From Bathynomus jamesi (Eukaryota; Arthropoda; Malacostraca; Isopoda; Cirolanidae), in the NCBI GenBank assembly GCA_023014485.1, contig JAJOZX010000945.1:574501-638500 (forward strand): 64,000 bases of DNA. The letters are read 5' to 3'. Positions within the stretch are counted from its first letter, which is position 1, and every line of letters begins with the position of its first letter. Positions 44,987 through 56,578 of the stretch are shown piece by piece. Below the pieces are notes generated by a model. That model saw nothing but the letters and a program-made list of their open reading frames with translations. It had not been told where the DNA came from and did not search any database. The position numbers and the translations under genes are program-made.

Positions 44987-45199
44987 GTAAGTGTTTTTCG
45001 ATCTTTTTGGGGTAAGAAGACACAATATATTTTCATAAATTTATTAAATGAAAGAAATCAGTACAATAACCAACTACAGAATATACCGTTACAAATATAC
45101 ACACACGAACAAAAACATTATACTATACAACGAGTACGTACAATTGGAAAACGGATTTTTATCTGTCTGCATACCATTTCATCGTTTCGGCGAGTGTGG

Positions 45200-45605
45200 C
45201 ACGGGTCAAATAAATTTAAAAATTTATAAATTCTTTATCACATGACATATGCATGAGAAATGAGACGCAGTACATTCAGCAAACATTACTAAAATATCCT
45301 TGTATACGAAACGGGTTCCATACAACTTCGGGAATATGTAACTGAGCGAGAAATTTTACAATAATAGGGTCACTCCAGGGTTGAGTACCGAGTGAATCAA
45401 AATAGTACAGGCGCTGTCTATTTTTAAAATAGACAGCGATCCAATGAATCCCTTCATTACCGATGACATCTGTGTTCACAATAAGACTACCGCATTCTCG
45501 CATACTTGGCAAACTCAATGTTTCAATCTTCGCAAACACGCCGATAAATTTGGAACGTGTGACTCGTTCACTATTCATTACTTTCTGAAGTGTATTAGCA
45601 TCCAT
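45200..45605 (-). pseudogene. Polinton cysteine protease (adenain/Ulp1-like), premature stop
   Basis: This enzyme family cleaves structural precursor proteins in adenovirus-like particles. The frame from 45605 (MDANTLQKV) shows GIHWIAVYF (catalytic His), YYFDSLGTQ (Asp) and SNVC (Cys region). A TGA falls directly after that Cys at about 45276. Beyond it the same frame continues with MYCVSFLMHMS, the usual C-terminal part, so the stop is a point lesion. It sits at the 3' end of the minus-strand structural block, just after the capsid gene. Confidence 0.8.
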
Positions 45606-46698
45606 TTAAAAGTCAGTGATAACGCTCCTAAATCTATCTACTTCTATTAGGGCTTGCGATTCGAGATATACTAGTACACTAATAGGAGCGTCTATAGGCT
45701 TGGCGAATTCCAGCCGCACTGAGATGTTTCCGCTCTGCTGTGGGGTTAAATGGGTATTTAAGCTAGCAGATAAGTCAGGTGTAATGTCAAACGGATAAAA
45801 GTTAAATTGATCAATGAATTCTTCCTGCGTTACCCCATTACCAAGCTCATCACAATCACCTGCAACATGGGTCAGATTACTATAGGCTCTGGCACAAAGA
45901 GGTAACACAGCGTCTGATGAATAGTCCGTGCCCATTGTTCCACCCAAAGCAGTGCCATTAACGTATAGAGTTATATTTTTAAGTCCGAAATTCTCGAATT
46001 TAAAGGCACTTTTTATATTTTCCATTCACCGAAGCATGGTCCTGCATTCCGATTAATATCCTTTTAGGAAGATTTCCCAGGGCAATGTTTTCTATCTGCT
46101 TCGATGCCAACCCTGCAGGAACCGTATATAGTTTGATTTGTACTCTGTTAATAGGATATTTCACTGTAGCGTTTAGTAAATTTTTCTCAATTTCTAGTTG
46201 TTTTGTTGAACTTAATTTCACTCGCCGTACGAGGAGGTATGTGTCCATAATGTGAACCACAACGGGCTTTGCACCCTCTTCTTGATCAGCATCCAGATTT
46301 AAGGAAAAGTTGAGGACATTTTCCAGATAGGCGCGTAGATGATAGTACCCCGTTCCTGCCGATATGTTGGTCTGATTTAAATATACGTCACACTGGTTGA
46401 ATATGGAGTGCAGAAAGTTTGTTTCAGGGTATACAGCATATTTGTCATCGCAGACCGTTCCATCAGAGTGGGCTATACGTAGCTTAGCGTACATGTGCAC
46501 ACAGCTTGGATCAAAAAAGTAAGGGCCTGAGCTGGGTATCACGAATTCTATAGGTGCACTCGGGGAGCTAATTGTGTTTAAAGGGTTAATTGTAATAAAA
46601 TCACTGTGCTCAATAGAAACTTGGGTTGGAGGCAGCTCAAAAAGTGACAGCTCCGATTTACAGCATTGTGAACTACATGGGTGGATGAAGCGTGCCAT
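45606..46698 (-). pseudogene. Polinton major capsid protein (double jelly-roll type), one frameshift
   Basis: Two overlapping frames (46698-46000 and 46025-45606) form one protein of about 365 residues. Visible blocks are SELSLFELPPTQVSIEHSDF, PIEFVIPSSGPYFFDPS, LHSIFNQCDVYLNQTNIS, YHLRAYLENVLNFS, then in the second frame LYVNGTALGG and a C-terminal VRLEFAKPIDAPISVLVYLE. The ELDLF..PPTQ start and the YRAYLE block are typical of the Maverick capsid protein also annotated in animal genomes as F54H12.2-like. The frame changes in an AAAATATAAAAA tract at about 46005-46025. Confidence 0.82.
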
Positions 46699-46815
46699 GG
46701 CGAGTTAGAAATAGTGCCTTCTTTCTCGACAAGTGGTAAGCAAACTATGATTCATGAGATCAATGTCCTTAGCTTATATCAGTCAAAAAAGTGGTCAACC
46801 ATAGGTTTCATTCGC

Positions 46816-47160
46816 TTACAGCACTTTTTTTTTATATCCTTTTACGTTTAATACCACGTGACCCCTTCTTCCGGGCAGCCCTCTTCTTCTTTCCCGCCAC
46901 CACGCATTTTTCTCTTTGCATCTTGATGATTTCGTCCGTGTACGCTTTAAATGTGTTTTTAGAGCTTCTTTAGGTTTAGCCCCGGCCAATATGTCTTCTG
47001 CAGTGTTAAGACCTGATTGTAGCGCTTTCCTTCCGAGGTATCTGGCACCCCTCTTCAGCAAAGGAACAGCCGTACGTAGTATGGATGAAAAAATGGATCC
47101 AAGTCCACTATCGCGCTGGTATCTCACCCCTTGATAGATGGTGAAAGGCTTTCTATCCAT
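46816..47160 (-). CDS. Polinton small basic structural protein
   Basis: 114 residues starting MDRKPFTIYQGVRYQRDSG. GLGSIFSSILRTAVPLLKRG and LGRKALQSGLNTAEDILAG form an amphipathic stretch, followed by a Lys/Arg-rich tail. The GLG-IF---R-A-P-LKRGA pattern recurs in Polintons next to the capsid gene. I believe it is a virion core or minor capsid protein comparable to small basic adenovirus proteins, but that role is inferred. It is open and lies between capsid and integrase genes on the same strand. The tail may be frameshifted near 46930. Confidence 0.65.
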   Translation of the reverse strand: MDRKPFTIYQGVRYQRDSGLGSIFSSILRTAVPLLKRGARYLGRKALQSGLNTAEDILAGAKPKEALKTHLKRTRTKSSRCKEKNAWWRERRRGLPGRRGHVVLNVKGYKKKVL

Positions 47161-47166
47161 TATAAC

Positions 47167-47910
47167 TCAGTGCGTCGAAAGTGTAGCTTCACCTTTAGGT
47201 CTCATAGCCCTAACTTTAAAAATCTCGCGTGTCCATCCTTGCTCAAAACCCTTTGCGAATTTATTCCCCGAACGCGACAGCCTTACATAATCATTGATTT
47301 TGAAGAGCGCCGAGTGTGGTGGTGGTGGTGTTGGTGATCCATCTCTTCTCGGGAGCGTACCTCTTTCTAAAACTTCGTTAGGTGTTGCCCCAATCGTGCG
47401 ATGGTGTGAGCGGTTGTAGGATGATGCCAATGATTCCAGAATGTCTAGAAATTTGTATGTGTTTTTATGTGTAAAATAACGGTGCATGCGCTCCTTTATG
47501 GTGCGCTGAACTCTTTCAGCTAAAGAAGCCTTATGTATAGAATTGGTTGTGTAATAGCTGATATTAAACTCTGTCAACATGTTCTGAAAAGCACGGCCTA
47601 TAAATCCTTCCCATATCCGTACAAAATAGCCAGGAACCCTGTTTTCTTTTAACATTAGCGTTTTGGTGGCTTTAGCAACTGTTTCAGGTGATTTATTTTT
47701 CAGAGGAACTAGCCACAGATATCTAGAGAATACGTCTATTATGAATAGAATGTAGCGGTAACCATCGTTATACACAGAATATCTTTGCATGTCTGTTAAA
47801 TCTGCTTGCCAAATAGAATCAATCGAGGAAGCCGTTGTCTGGCTGTTTTAAACCTTTTTCTCACAGGCTTATGAAGCGTATAAGCGTCCTGCTCCCTCAA
47901 AAATCTTTCA
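47167..47910 (-). pseudogene. Polinton retroviral-type integrase, second catalytic Asp lost
   Basis: The integrase catalyses element insertion through a DDE core. Upstream of 47790 the frame has REQDAYTLHKPVRKRF, then, after a break, IWQADLTDMQ (first Asp, about 47810). The open frame 47790-47167 has DGYRYILFIIDVFSRYLW, then FVRIWEGFIGRAF where a T-D-x-G-x-E-F motif is expected, and KASLAERVQRTIK (Glu). The motif-2 Asp is absent, apparently through a small in-frame loss. The C-terminus has a chromodomain-adjacent-like FKINDYVRLSR block. Not functional as read. Confidence 0.82.
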
Positions 47911-47947
47911 ACATCTTTTCCCTACTCCGTAAACACTTCTGTACAGT

Positions 47948-48739
47948 CTATCTACGCGCCGTAAGAGGATGGGTTAGAAATGTCATAATAGCGTTAGTTA
48001 ATACGTTAGCCATTGCGTATTTAGAGGCACGTGGGTAGGGTTGGTTTAACCTCTTCCTTCTCCTCTTCAAAGGTGATACCGCCGGGGGTGACGGCGTCTT
48101 CAATTGTGTCACATGCGTTGCATGTTCCAAGTCTTTTAACCTGTTCAGATTTCCTATCAACGTTTTAGGGACATTTATTTGTTGTAGTCTTGCTTTAATA
48201 TGCTTCCATCCTGATGGTGATGGCCTATCCCACTTTCTCACCAGATCATGGACAATGTCTACGATATTCGATCCCTGTACCTTGATCCTTCCACAATGAT
48301 CTCGCCTGTATCGGTCCATTGTATGGCTGGATCCTCATTCAATAGATTATAAAGACTTAAGCCTTTACTCCTCAATGTATGTGGGAGGGTGCTTTTTAAT
48401 ACATGTTCGATATGTTGTGTGGCTAATCCCTTAATTTTGGTTGGTCAGCTGTATCGTCGGGCTCAGATCCTATGTCGCCATGTCCATCGTCCCCCGTACT
48501 GTGCCTAATAACCACAGGAATCTCTGTAGGGTTCCTATAATTTTCGTACTCGTGAAGAAATTTCTGCAGAGCTTCTGGGTATAAGATTCTTTTCTCATCA
48601 GGTGTTTTTTCACTGTTTAATAGGGCTAGCAATCGCTTTCCATTCTTTTAAGTCTGCTTTTACGGGGATCTAAAACCGTGTCTGGATTCCTTTGCAGTGA
48701 AGCGTACACCTCGTGGGGAATCACTACCACTTTCTTCAT
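47948..48739 (-). pseudogene. Conserved Polinton protein of unknown function, frameshifted
   Basis: Starts MKKVVVIPHEVYASLQR at 48739. It runs through several frames with LLNSEKTPDEKRILYPEALQKFLHEY (48632-48540), an acidic linker, IEHVLKSTLP and QWTDTGEIIVEGS. The open frame 48319-47948 has GSNIVDIVHDLVRKWDRPSPSGW and a Lys/Arg/Pro-rich tail. The GSNI-D-V-DL-RK block and the 'E-L-LYN-AL--FL' helix are familiar from other Polintons, next to integrase, but no function is established. At least three frame changes. Confidence 0.6.
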
Positions 48740-49027
48740 TATATTAATCTAGTCAGTAAAGGACCAAAACTGAAAATAAGATGGGGAGAAATGACCCTCC
48801 TGTTTGTACAATAATTCGTTTTTTCTTCGCTACAGTTGACTTTACGAGTGAGTGCACGTATTATGTTCTTGTAGCGGCGTAGGCGAGCCTTCTGAGGGGT
48901 TTTCATTGATATATTGCAATTTATAACGTTGAGACAGATTTCACAGATGCATTTTAAAAGTCGGCGTCGATATTTTTAATAAACATCTGCTGCATTGCCC
49001 GGGTAGTCGATGATAGATTTTATTAAT

Positions 49028-49683
49028 TCACGGTATTTCTTTAGTCTCTTTGTCATTCTGGAATATACACCGTTTCAGGCTCGTTTGGAAATATATTCGT
49101 TCGTAGAAGCACTCTAAACGTGTTTCGCGGATGAAGGTCGCAAAGCAAATATCCGTAACGCGTGCTTGTAGCTTCTTTATAACTTCCAAAAACTCCTTAC
49201 GCTGATTCGGGAACATTTGATTGGCTAATACCCCAATTTGTGATACATCTCTACGTTGCGCGAATAAGACTAGCTATTGCGTATTTAACGACACATCGCG
49301 CATGTATCTATTTTGAAAAAATAGATTCTGATTGATGAAGAACACGCTTATGTTAAGATGGTGGGAGAATACTGTAAATGTCTCTCGGCAAACGTTTTAT
49401 CCATCTCCAACATGAGATCGTCAATTACAATGATTGTATGTTCATTTTCCTTTAACGAATTAACGTCATATACGTCTTTGTGGAACAAAATATCATCTTG
49501 GTACTCGTTGAACACTGATTGATACGTCGAATAGCACCATATAACTTTATGCACAAATTTCGAGAACATCTCTCCCTTTTCTTTAATGATTTTAAGCATA
49601 AACACAGTTTTACCACATCCTGTAGGTCCAGATATAATACATGTGGATGGACTCGTGAATCTGAATTTTTCTACAGAGTCCAT
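49028..49683 (-). pseudogene. Polinton DNA-packaging ATPase (FtsK/HerA type), frameshifted
   Basis: Frame 49683-49348 (MDSVEKFRF) carries Walker A GPTGCGKTVF and Walker B HTIIVIDDLM. This superfamily drives DNA packaging into capsids in adenovirus-like and Polinton-like viruses. After a break near 49350, pieces with ISVFFINQNLFF-type sequence and a stop lead into frame 49216-49028. That frame ends MFPNQRKEFLEVIKKL and a C-terminal Lys-rich tail. Last gene of the minus-strand block; the polymerase gene diverges from it at about 49.7 kb. Confidence 0.82.
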
Positions 49684-49772
49684 TCTAACACGTCACACTC
49701 CTAAGTGGGTAATTTACAAAATATTACGAATTTTGAGTGCTGTTCCTTATATTTTGCTTTCTTCTCCCACAG

Positions 49773-50360
49773 AACCGTGAATGACGATGAGGTAGAGCAT
49801 CCCATCATTGACATTACGGATGACCTCGACGACATTGTAGTTGTGATCTCCTTCCCTGCCAACGAGCCCTCACCAGCGATACCGGTAGCACGTCCAAAGC
49901 GGAGGTATGATGAAGAGAACCCCACCTCAGGTATAAAGCGACCGAAATACGCGCCTGTTGCACCAGTAATAGATCCCCAACCCTCAATTTCTTACGCAAC
50001 AATCCCCCAGCAGCACCTCCCGCTAATATATCCCCTTATTCATCCGCCACAGTTGTCCCCCGTTCTGTTAAGTCTACAATAATAGATCCCCAACCCTCAA
50101 CCTCCTACGCAACAGGCCCCCCATCAGCACCTTCCGCTAATATACCCCCTAATTCATCCGCCACAGTTGCCCCCCGTTTTGTTGAGGATTATATAACGTT
50201 TGAATTGGTGCGCTCCGCAGCCCCCACCCCAGCCTTGACTAGAAATCGGTGTAGAGTCAGGGTCGACCCTAGAGCCATGTATAGCAATGGAATTGAGCGC
50301 GGGCTACGCCGGGTTGTACAGCGTATTGTAGAGTTTGCTCTTCAGAATCGCGACGAGCGT
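49773..50360 (+). pseudogene. N-terminal region of the Polinton polymerase gene (linker with tandem repeat)
   Basis: An open stretch begins after a CTTCTCCCACAG acceptor-like site (to 49772). It holds an acidic DDEVEHPIIDITDD region and a KRPK basic patch. A Pro/Ser-rich linker follows whose 113-bp unit (IDPQPS...SYAT) is duplicated at 49969 and 50082. Because 113 is not a multiple of three and the first unit has an indel, the frame shifts. It continues DYITFELVRSAA and RCRVRVDPRAMYSNGIERGLRR, which I read as the polymerase N-terminal domain, until a LINE interrupts near 50366. Assignment to the polymerase is by position and orientation. Confidence 0.45.
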
Positions 50361-50365
50361 GAAGT

Positions 50366-51926
50366 CAGGACGAGTCTGTACTTCCCAAAAGCATTAAAAA
50401 CCGCAAAAATCATCATGATCCCTAAAGGAGGGAAATCCACAGAGTTCATCGAGAACTATAGACCCATCAGCCTGTTAGAGGTACTCGGCAAAACCCTGGA
50501 AAAAATACTCCTTCGAAAACTGAATTTCCACCTCACGGTCAATGGTGCACTTTCAGACGCCCAGCATGGATTCAGGAAAAAGAGAGGCACAGCCACAGCC
50601 CTCGCCATTCTGCACGAAGCGGTGGCAAACAAACTAGCGTTCAGCAGAAGAGTCTCGATAGTACTGAGAGATGTGAAGGCCGCCTTCGACAAAGTGTGGC
50701 ACCAAGGATTACAATACCGCATCCTCGAACAGAACATGGACGCAAACTTAGGGAAAATCCTTTGCAGCTTCCTCAAAGATCGAAAAGCTTACGTCCAACA
50801 CAAGACCCACACTGCAAGCTCTTCGACATCCAGGCGGGAGTGCCACAGGGAGCGATACTTTCGCCCACTCTGTACAACCTGTACATCGCCCAATTGCCTC
50901 CGCCCCCACCACACACCCGAGAAGTCATCTACGCGGACGACATCACGCAAATAGTAACATCAAACCTCGGCAAAGAGCAACACGCCAACAGGCTGAAGAG
51001 ACAAATTGAAAGAATCAATGAATTCGAGGAACGTTGGAAAATTCAGACGAACCAACAGAAATTCACAGTTATTAACATTGGCCACAGGAACGTTCACGCA
51101 CTAGAAATAAACAACCGAGTCCAACCTTACAAGCAACAAGGCACAGCTCTCGGCCTGACCATCAACAGCTTTGGCTATAAAAAACCATACCACAGCAAGG
51201 TCAAACAAAGCGAGAAGAGAGCTCAGTAAACTCTACCGTTTCAGGGGACTCTCGGTAAAAAATAAGAAGATGCTGTACACGGCGCTGGTACGGTCTATCC
51301 TCGAATACCCGGCAATTCCACTGCACACAACGAGCGACACAAATCTGATGTTGCTACAAAAAATACAGAACGCTGGAACAAGATTCATCCTGGGAAAACG
51401 ACTCAGCGACAGGATATCATCCCAGGCACTGCACCAACAAGCAAACTTACCAGCCCTCAATGTCCTCCTGCACAGCAGGGCGGAGAAAACTTGGAGGAAG
51501 GTACAAAACACCTCTCCACAGACCTATGAAGAACTCGATATTGGACCTCAGCGCGGGAGAGAGTACTTCTATTTCAAGAGAAGTCTACCCCGCAGCAGAC
51601 ACCCCCCACCAACGGCACTTTTTGTACCGTATAGAAGTTAAAAACAAAAAACAAAAAAAATAATAATAAATAAATAATAAATAAATAAATAAAAATAAAT
51701 AAATAAATAAAAAATAAAATAAAAATAAAATAAAATAAAAATAATAATAAATAAATAAATAAAAAAAAAATAAAAAATAAATAAATAAATAAAATAAAAG
51801 AGGTAGAAAAACCAAACTAAGCTAACAAGTCAAGCACCCTACAAAAGCTTGAACGCGCAAGGAAGGTGATTCACTTATCACCAGACCTTAAATCCCCTAT
51901 AAAAAAAAAATAAAAAAATAAAAAAA
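50366..51926 (+). mobile_element. Jockey-type LINE inserted in the Polinton polymerase gene
   Basis: Three overlapping frames (to 50954, 50696-51229, 51171-51641) encode an RT. Motifs: FPKALKTAKIIMIPKGGKS, ENYRPISLLEVLGKTLEK, AQHGFRKKRGT, VLRDVKAAFDKVWH (motif A), QAGVPQGAILSPTLYNLYIAQLP (motif B), IYADDITQIV (catalytic YADD) and LEYPAIPLHTTSD, with a C-terminus ending at 51639. An A-rich AAATAAATA tail (51640-51805) and a second A-rich tract end near 51926. The 5' part is missing, with two frameshifts. Polinton polymerase sequence lies on both sides. Confidence 0.85.
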
Positions 51927-52059
51927 AACCTGCGCATCCTTGGTGAGCCCGAGGACCTATCAACTCTTCATCTATATTTCCCATCTCCCCACTTTCTGTT
52001 ATCACTCCTACTACTCTAATTTCACCTCTTATAACGTCAACAACAAAAACAACAGCACG

Positions 52060-55000
52060 TATGTTTACTGTACAAAATACACGGACTCAAAAAATTTGGT
52101 TGCCTACGGTCGAGGAACGTGCCCGTAAACTAGCTGTAGACTGTGAACTTGAATTTGACTGTAATATGGGTCCTGAAGAGCTGAGAATTGTTAGAACAGG
52201 AAATGAATGTCCGTATAGTTGTATTTGGGTTGGATGATCGTCGTAGGACTGTATGTTTTTAAAAGCTGTGTGAGAGATCGTTCAAGACCCCTACTTATTT
52301 TAGGATTGTCAGGGACAACGTATCTCCCCATCCATAATATAAGGTGGCTTTACGCGAGTTATGACAAAAGTCGAAAATACGGGAGACATCATGATTTGTG
52401 TAAGGGGTGCCTCGAGTTTGCGGATGATATAGTGAGGCATTGTAAAGAATGTCACATGGTATGTGAGCAGTGTAAAAGCACCAAATGTGAAAGCCGTGTA
52501 GTCGAAGCTGAGAAGAGAGACTGTGATGTGTGTAGACGCACATTCTTCAATAATAACTGCTTTGATTTCCATAAATCAATTGGCACGTGCAGGAAAATGA
52601 GAATCTGTGAATGTGGTATGTTTCACACAATGGATAATTGGGGGAAATTTAAGCACAAGTGTGACGAAATTCACTGTCCTACATGCCAGGAGGAATATAA
52701 GGCGGATGGAGAAAAGCATGTATGTTATATGAAAGATGCTAAGCCTAAAAATAACCCTTGTATAACTGTATACTACGATATAGAAACATATACGAACGCT
52801 GAAACCAAAGAGGTAATTCCACATTTACTTGTGAGCCAGACCATCTGTGATGAGTGTATGGGGATCGAATGTGACGAGTGCCCCAAATGCGGTAAACGGA
52901 CAACGTTTTTAAAACGAGTGTCCGCGATAGTCCTGTGAAACTATTTGTGTCCTATATTGTCAAGTTAGCAGACAAGTTCAAAAAAATGACTGTGTATATT
53001 CTCGCCCATAACGGGGCAAAGTTTGACACGCAGTTCCTTTATAAGGAGTTGCTTGAACACGAATCCTCTGAGATATTTACAGGTGATCCATTGAAAAGAG
53101 GCGACAAATTAATACAGATGCAAATAAGAGGCAATGTACAATTTAAAGACACTTTATTATTCACACCTTGTAAATTAGCAAAGCTACCCAAGGTGATGGG
53201 AGTAGCAGCTGAAGTTTCCAAAGGATACTTCCCTTACACTTTCCTCACCAGCGAGACTTTAAACTACGTAGGCCCACCACCACCCAAACATTATTTTAAC
53301 TATGCCTGTATGGATGAACGTGAAGAATTTGATCGATACTACAACAGTTTTAATGAAAGTAACCCTTATAATATAGCTGATGAATGTGAGCGTTATTGCG
53401 TGAATGATGTGCGCGTGCTTAGAGTATGTTTCCAGGCCTTTAGAAGGATGTACATAGCCCGTTTCAAATGCGATCCGCTGCAAGTCGCAACCACCATCGC
53501 ATCATTATGTTTTACGGTGTTCAAGAATAACTTCATGCCTAAAGACACCTTAGCCATTATTCACCGAAACAAACCCCGCAGTTACGGACACAAGGCTATT
53601 TACTGGCTCATACACCTACAGCAACAGACAGGTGTATACATAAAGCACGCCGGCAACACGGGTGAAGTACCCATTAAGATTAATGGACGTGTTTTTTGGG
53701 TTGATGGGTTAAGTGAAAACCGTGTCACTGGTGTGAAGACTGTACTCTCTTTAACGGATGCTGGTGGCATGGATGGCCCCGTCCTGAGTGCGGAATCGCC
53801 GGAGATATCCACGGTAGATCTCCTGCCGACTGTCTTGCATGGACCTGCACCCGCGATCAACTTAGAGGATCACAGTTCACTCACAAAGTCTTGTGGGAGC
53901 ATGAATATAATGCACGGATGGTGCTGGATCCTCTTGAATGTGGTGATAGCTTGTTTGGAGGACGTACAAATCCATTCAGACTATACTTTCCACCTACGGA
54001 GGGTGAAGCTCCATTACTACGATTTCTGTTCTTTATACCCATACGTGATGAAGAACAATCCGTACCCCGTGGGCGCTCCTGAGAAACTGGTGGGACCTAA
54101 CCTGCCCTCCATCAATGAATTTTCAAGAAATTTGAATGATCGTTACTTTGGGCTCTCTTTCGTAGACGTACTCCCCCACGCAATTTATGGATGCCAATCT
54201 TACCTGTCGTTATCGACGACAAGCTCATGTTTCCCCTGTGCGTGAAGTGCGCGGAAGAGGATAACGGCGATTGTAACCATATACCCCACCAGCGTAAGAT
54301 CAGAGGCGTATATACAAGTCCTGAGCTGGCCCTAGCCGTACGCCATGGTTATAGAATACTGAAGATACATGAGGTGTGGAGGTTTCAGAAGCTACCCAAC
54401 CTTTTCACACCATATATAAACGCCTTTTTGAAGGATAAGGTTGAGGCATCAGGGTATCCGCGAGGAGTTGATACCGAAGATGAAAAGTCTGCCTATATTC
54501 AACGTTACCGCGACCGCGAAGGTATACAACTTGATCGTGTCCAAATTGTAAAGAATCCTGGCAAGCGCTTTAGTGCAAAGTTGTGTCTAAACAGTCTATG
54601 GGGAAAATTTGCGCAGAATACCGGCAAAGGGAACATTCATTTGGCACAAAGTTATAGTGATGTCTGGGATTATGCCAATGCTCCCGATAAAGAGGTCATG
54701 GAGATCGTGAATGTAGGTAATACTTACATAATAAAGTACAACAACACTGAATTGGCCACAGATACCTCAAGGGTTACAAACATACCTGTGGCCAGCTTCA
54801 CAACAGCCTACGCCCGTATAAAACTTTGGGGTCTATTGCATTCTCTTGGGCGGAGAGTATTGTATGCCGATACAGATAGCGTGATATTCACAGAGAGGGA
54901 GGGTGAATACATGCCCGCTATTGGGGAGTTCCTCGGCGAGCTCACTGATGAGATCAAGGATGAGTATGGGGACAACGCATACGCCGACTCTTTTGTCTCA

Positions 55001-55336
55001 ACAGGACCTAAAACTTATGGGGTACGGGTCAGGGTGGGGGAGGAAATGAAATATATCGTGAAGGCAAAGGGTATTACGCTCAACCATGCGAATCGGCGGG
55101 TTGTTAACTTTGAATCGTTGAAGGATCTAGTGTGTTTGGACGATGATGAGGGCGAACGACCTCCCCAACTAATTGTAGGCACCCACAATTTTCGGGCGCA
55201 GAAGCTGGGGGGCGTGAAGGAACTTAGGGGTACGAAGGTGTGCCGTAACACCTATAGGAAACGTTACCAGTCACCTGGTACCTATGATACCGTACCCTTT
55301 GGATACCATAACGTTGATGCTTCTATTGTTAACTGA
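52060..55336 (+). pseudogene. Polinton protein-primed family B DNA polymerase, frameshifted
   Basis: This is the replicative enzyme of the element. In order: EERARKLAVDCELEF (after the LINE), a Cys/His-rich zinc region (CKGCLEF, CKECHMVCEQC, CDVCRR, CPTCQEE), Exo I YYDIETY, Exo II LAHNGAKFDTQF, Exo III YCVNDVRVL, a linker, motif A YYDFCSLYPYV, motif B KLCLNSLWGKFAQN, motif C YADTDSVIF and KAKG. Catalytic residues are present in every motif. Lesions: frame changes near 52220-52330, at 52935, around 53750-54030 and at 54190-54245. The protein-primed class is inferred from family and layout. Stop at 55334-55336. Confidence 0.9.
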
Positions 55337-55378
55337 CACGTATTTGTCTTGTATATAATCGTATCTATTGATTTATTA

Positions 55379-55525
55379 CACGTATTTGTAAATATATATA
55401 TAACTTGAATATCTCGTTTATTAAATCGTATTTGTAAATATATATATATATATAACTTGAATATCTCGTTTATTAAATCGTATTTGTAAATATATATATA
55501 CTTGAATATCTCGTTTATTAAATAA
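55379..55525. repeat. Tandem repeat, three units of about 50-57 bp
   Basis: GTATTTGTAAATATATATA(TA)n followed by ACTTGAATATCTCGTTTATTAAAT occurs three times just after the polymerase stop. Units differ mainly in TA number. A (TG)n run follows at 55559-55584. Confidence 0.9.
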
Positions 55526-55600
55526 ATCATGTTTCAATTAGCGTTTTACTTTCTCCTTTGTGTGTGTGTGTGTGTGTGTGTGTGCGCAGGTGAAAGTTCT

Positions 55601-55611
55601 AAGCTCCGCCC
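55601..55611 (-). promoter_or_regulatory. GC-box 11-mer upstream of the right-end genes
   Basis: AAGCTCCGCCC is the reverse complement of the GGGCGGAGCTT that precedes the left-end TATA promoter (44371-44381). It lies about 115 bp upstream of the first right-end start codon. A GATCAGACGTGTATTCA direct repeat (55682 and 55708) sits just before the start. Regulatory role is inferred from position and repetition only. Confidence 0.35.
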
Positions 55612-55725
55612 ACTGTAAGACCGTGAGTCATGCTACTATCTGGGAGTCCCTGCGTGGTCAGTCGACTGCAGTAAGCCCGAGAGATCAGACGTGTATTCAG
55701 AAGAAAAGATCAGACGTGTATTCAA

Positions 55726-56315
55726 ATGGCTACCTTTAATATTGCTTGTACAACGTTTATGAAATGGTATTCAGCAAAGTGCCAGGATGTGGTGGATACC
55801 GAAAAACTTCCTATTCCTCCCTCCTATGCCTCTTTTAAAACACATTGGATTGTGCGAAGTTCCAAGATGTACAAATACTCTACGGATGTTCTGGTGAGAC
55901 CGTTGAAGGCTTTCGTTGCACAGACGATGTGCTGAAGTATGCTGCAGAGCTAAACTTTATAAAGTCTCACATATACCGTGAAGTAAAAGAAACAACGCGT
56001 GCAGAAGAGAAGCAGCAGGTATGGATAATGAGTCTTGCGGATGGGTGGTGTGACAAGCGGTATTACGTCATGCTACACCATGTCGATTACTCATACCCTA
56101 CGACTGAAAATGTGAATCTCGTGATCATGGACAATCTTAAGTATTTTTATCACTATATTAACGTATATCATGATGAGGTTCGTAGTGAGGTTGTGGCTAG
56201 TGCCCTGCGTGAGTTTTTAACAGACTTTAGAGACGAGTATCGTTTGATGGGCAGAAAGGAAAAATATGAGCATATGTTCCTCTCAAATAGTGCGCCGGAG
56301 TGTGAAGATGTTTAG
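55726..56315 (+). pseudogene. Polinton right-end gene 1, unknown function, one frame change
   Basis: The start at 55726 (MATFNIACTTFMKWYS) directly follows the upstream repeat. The frame ends at 55935, while an overlapping frame carries on from about 55845 to a stop at 56313-56315 with YAAELNFIKSHIYREVKE, WIMSLADGWCDKRYYVMLHHVDY and FLTDFRDEYRLMGRKEKYEH. The two read as one protein of roughly 190 residues with a frame change at about 55860-55920. It is mixed alpha/beta in appearance, with no signal peptide, membrane segment or motif I know. Same strand as the polymerase and the next two ORFs. Confidence 0.5.
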
Positions 56316-56578
56316 TAAAACATAAAATGTGCCTAGTTCTTATCCTGAGGTAAACTGTCTGGTGCGTAGGCTGGTAGTGATGAAATTAATTCTTGTACCG
56401 GAAAAACAAATATGTACAACAATTCGGTGCGACTCGCGGATCATACGAGTTCGAACAACCCCATTCACGTATCATCGAGTCAGCCGCCCGTCGAACCGTT
56501 CCTGCCTACCTGCGTGCCTCACACGGCTCATAGTTATCTCAGAGCTTGAACCGAGTGGACGTGCGCTCCTCGAATACG
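56316..56578 (+). other. Gap between right-end genes
   Basis: A frame of 109 codons is open here (56329-56658) but overlaps the next gene and has no recognisable features. I regard it as leader sequence of the following gene. Confidence 0.35.

Noticed and set aside
51585..51815. Hydrophobic minus-strand frame (poly F/Y/L)
   Set aside because: It is the A-rich LINE tail read in antisense, not a membrane protein.
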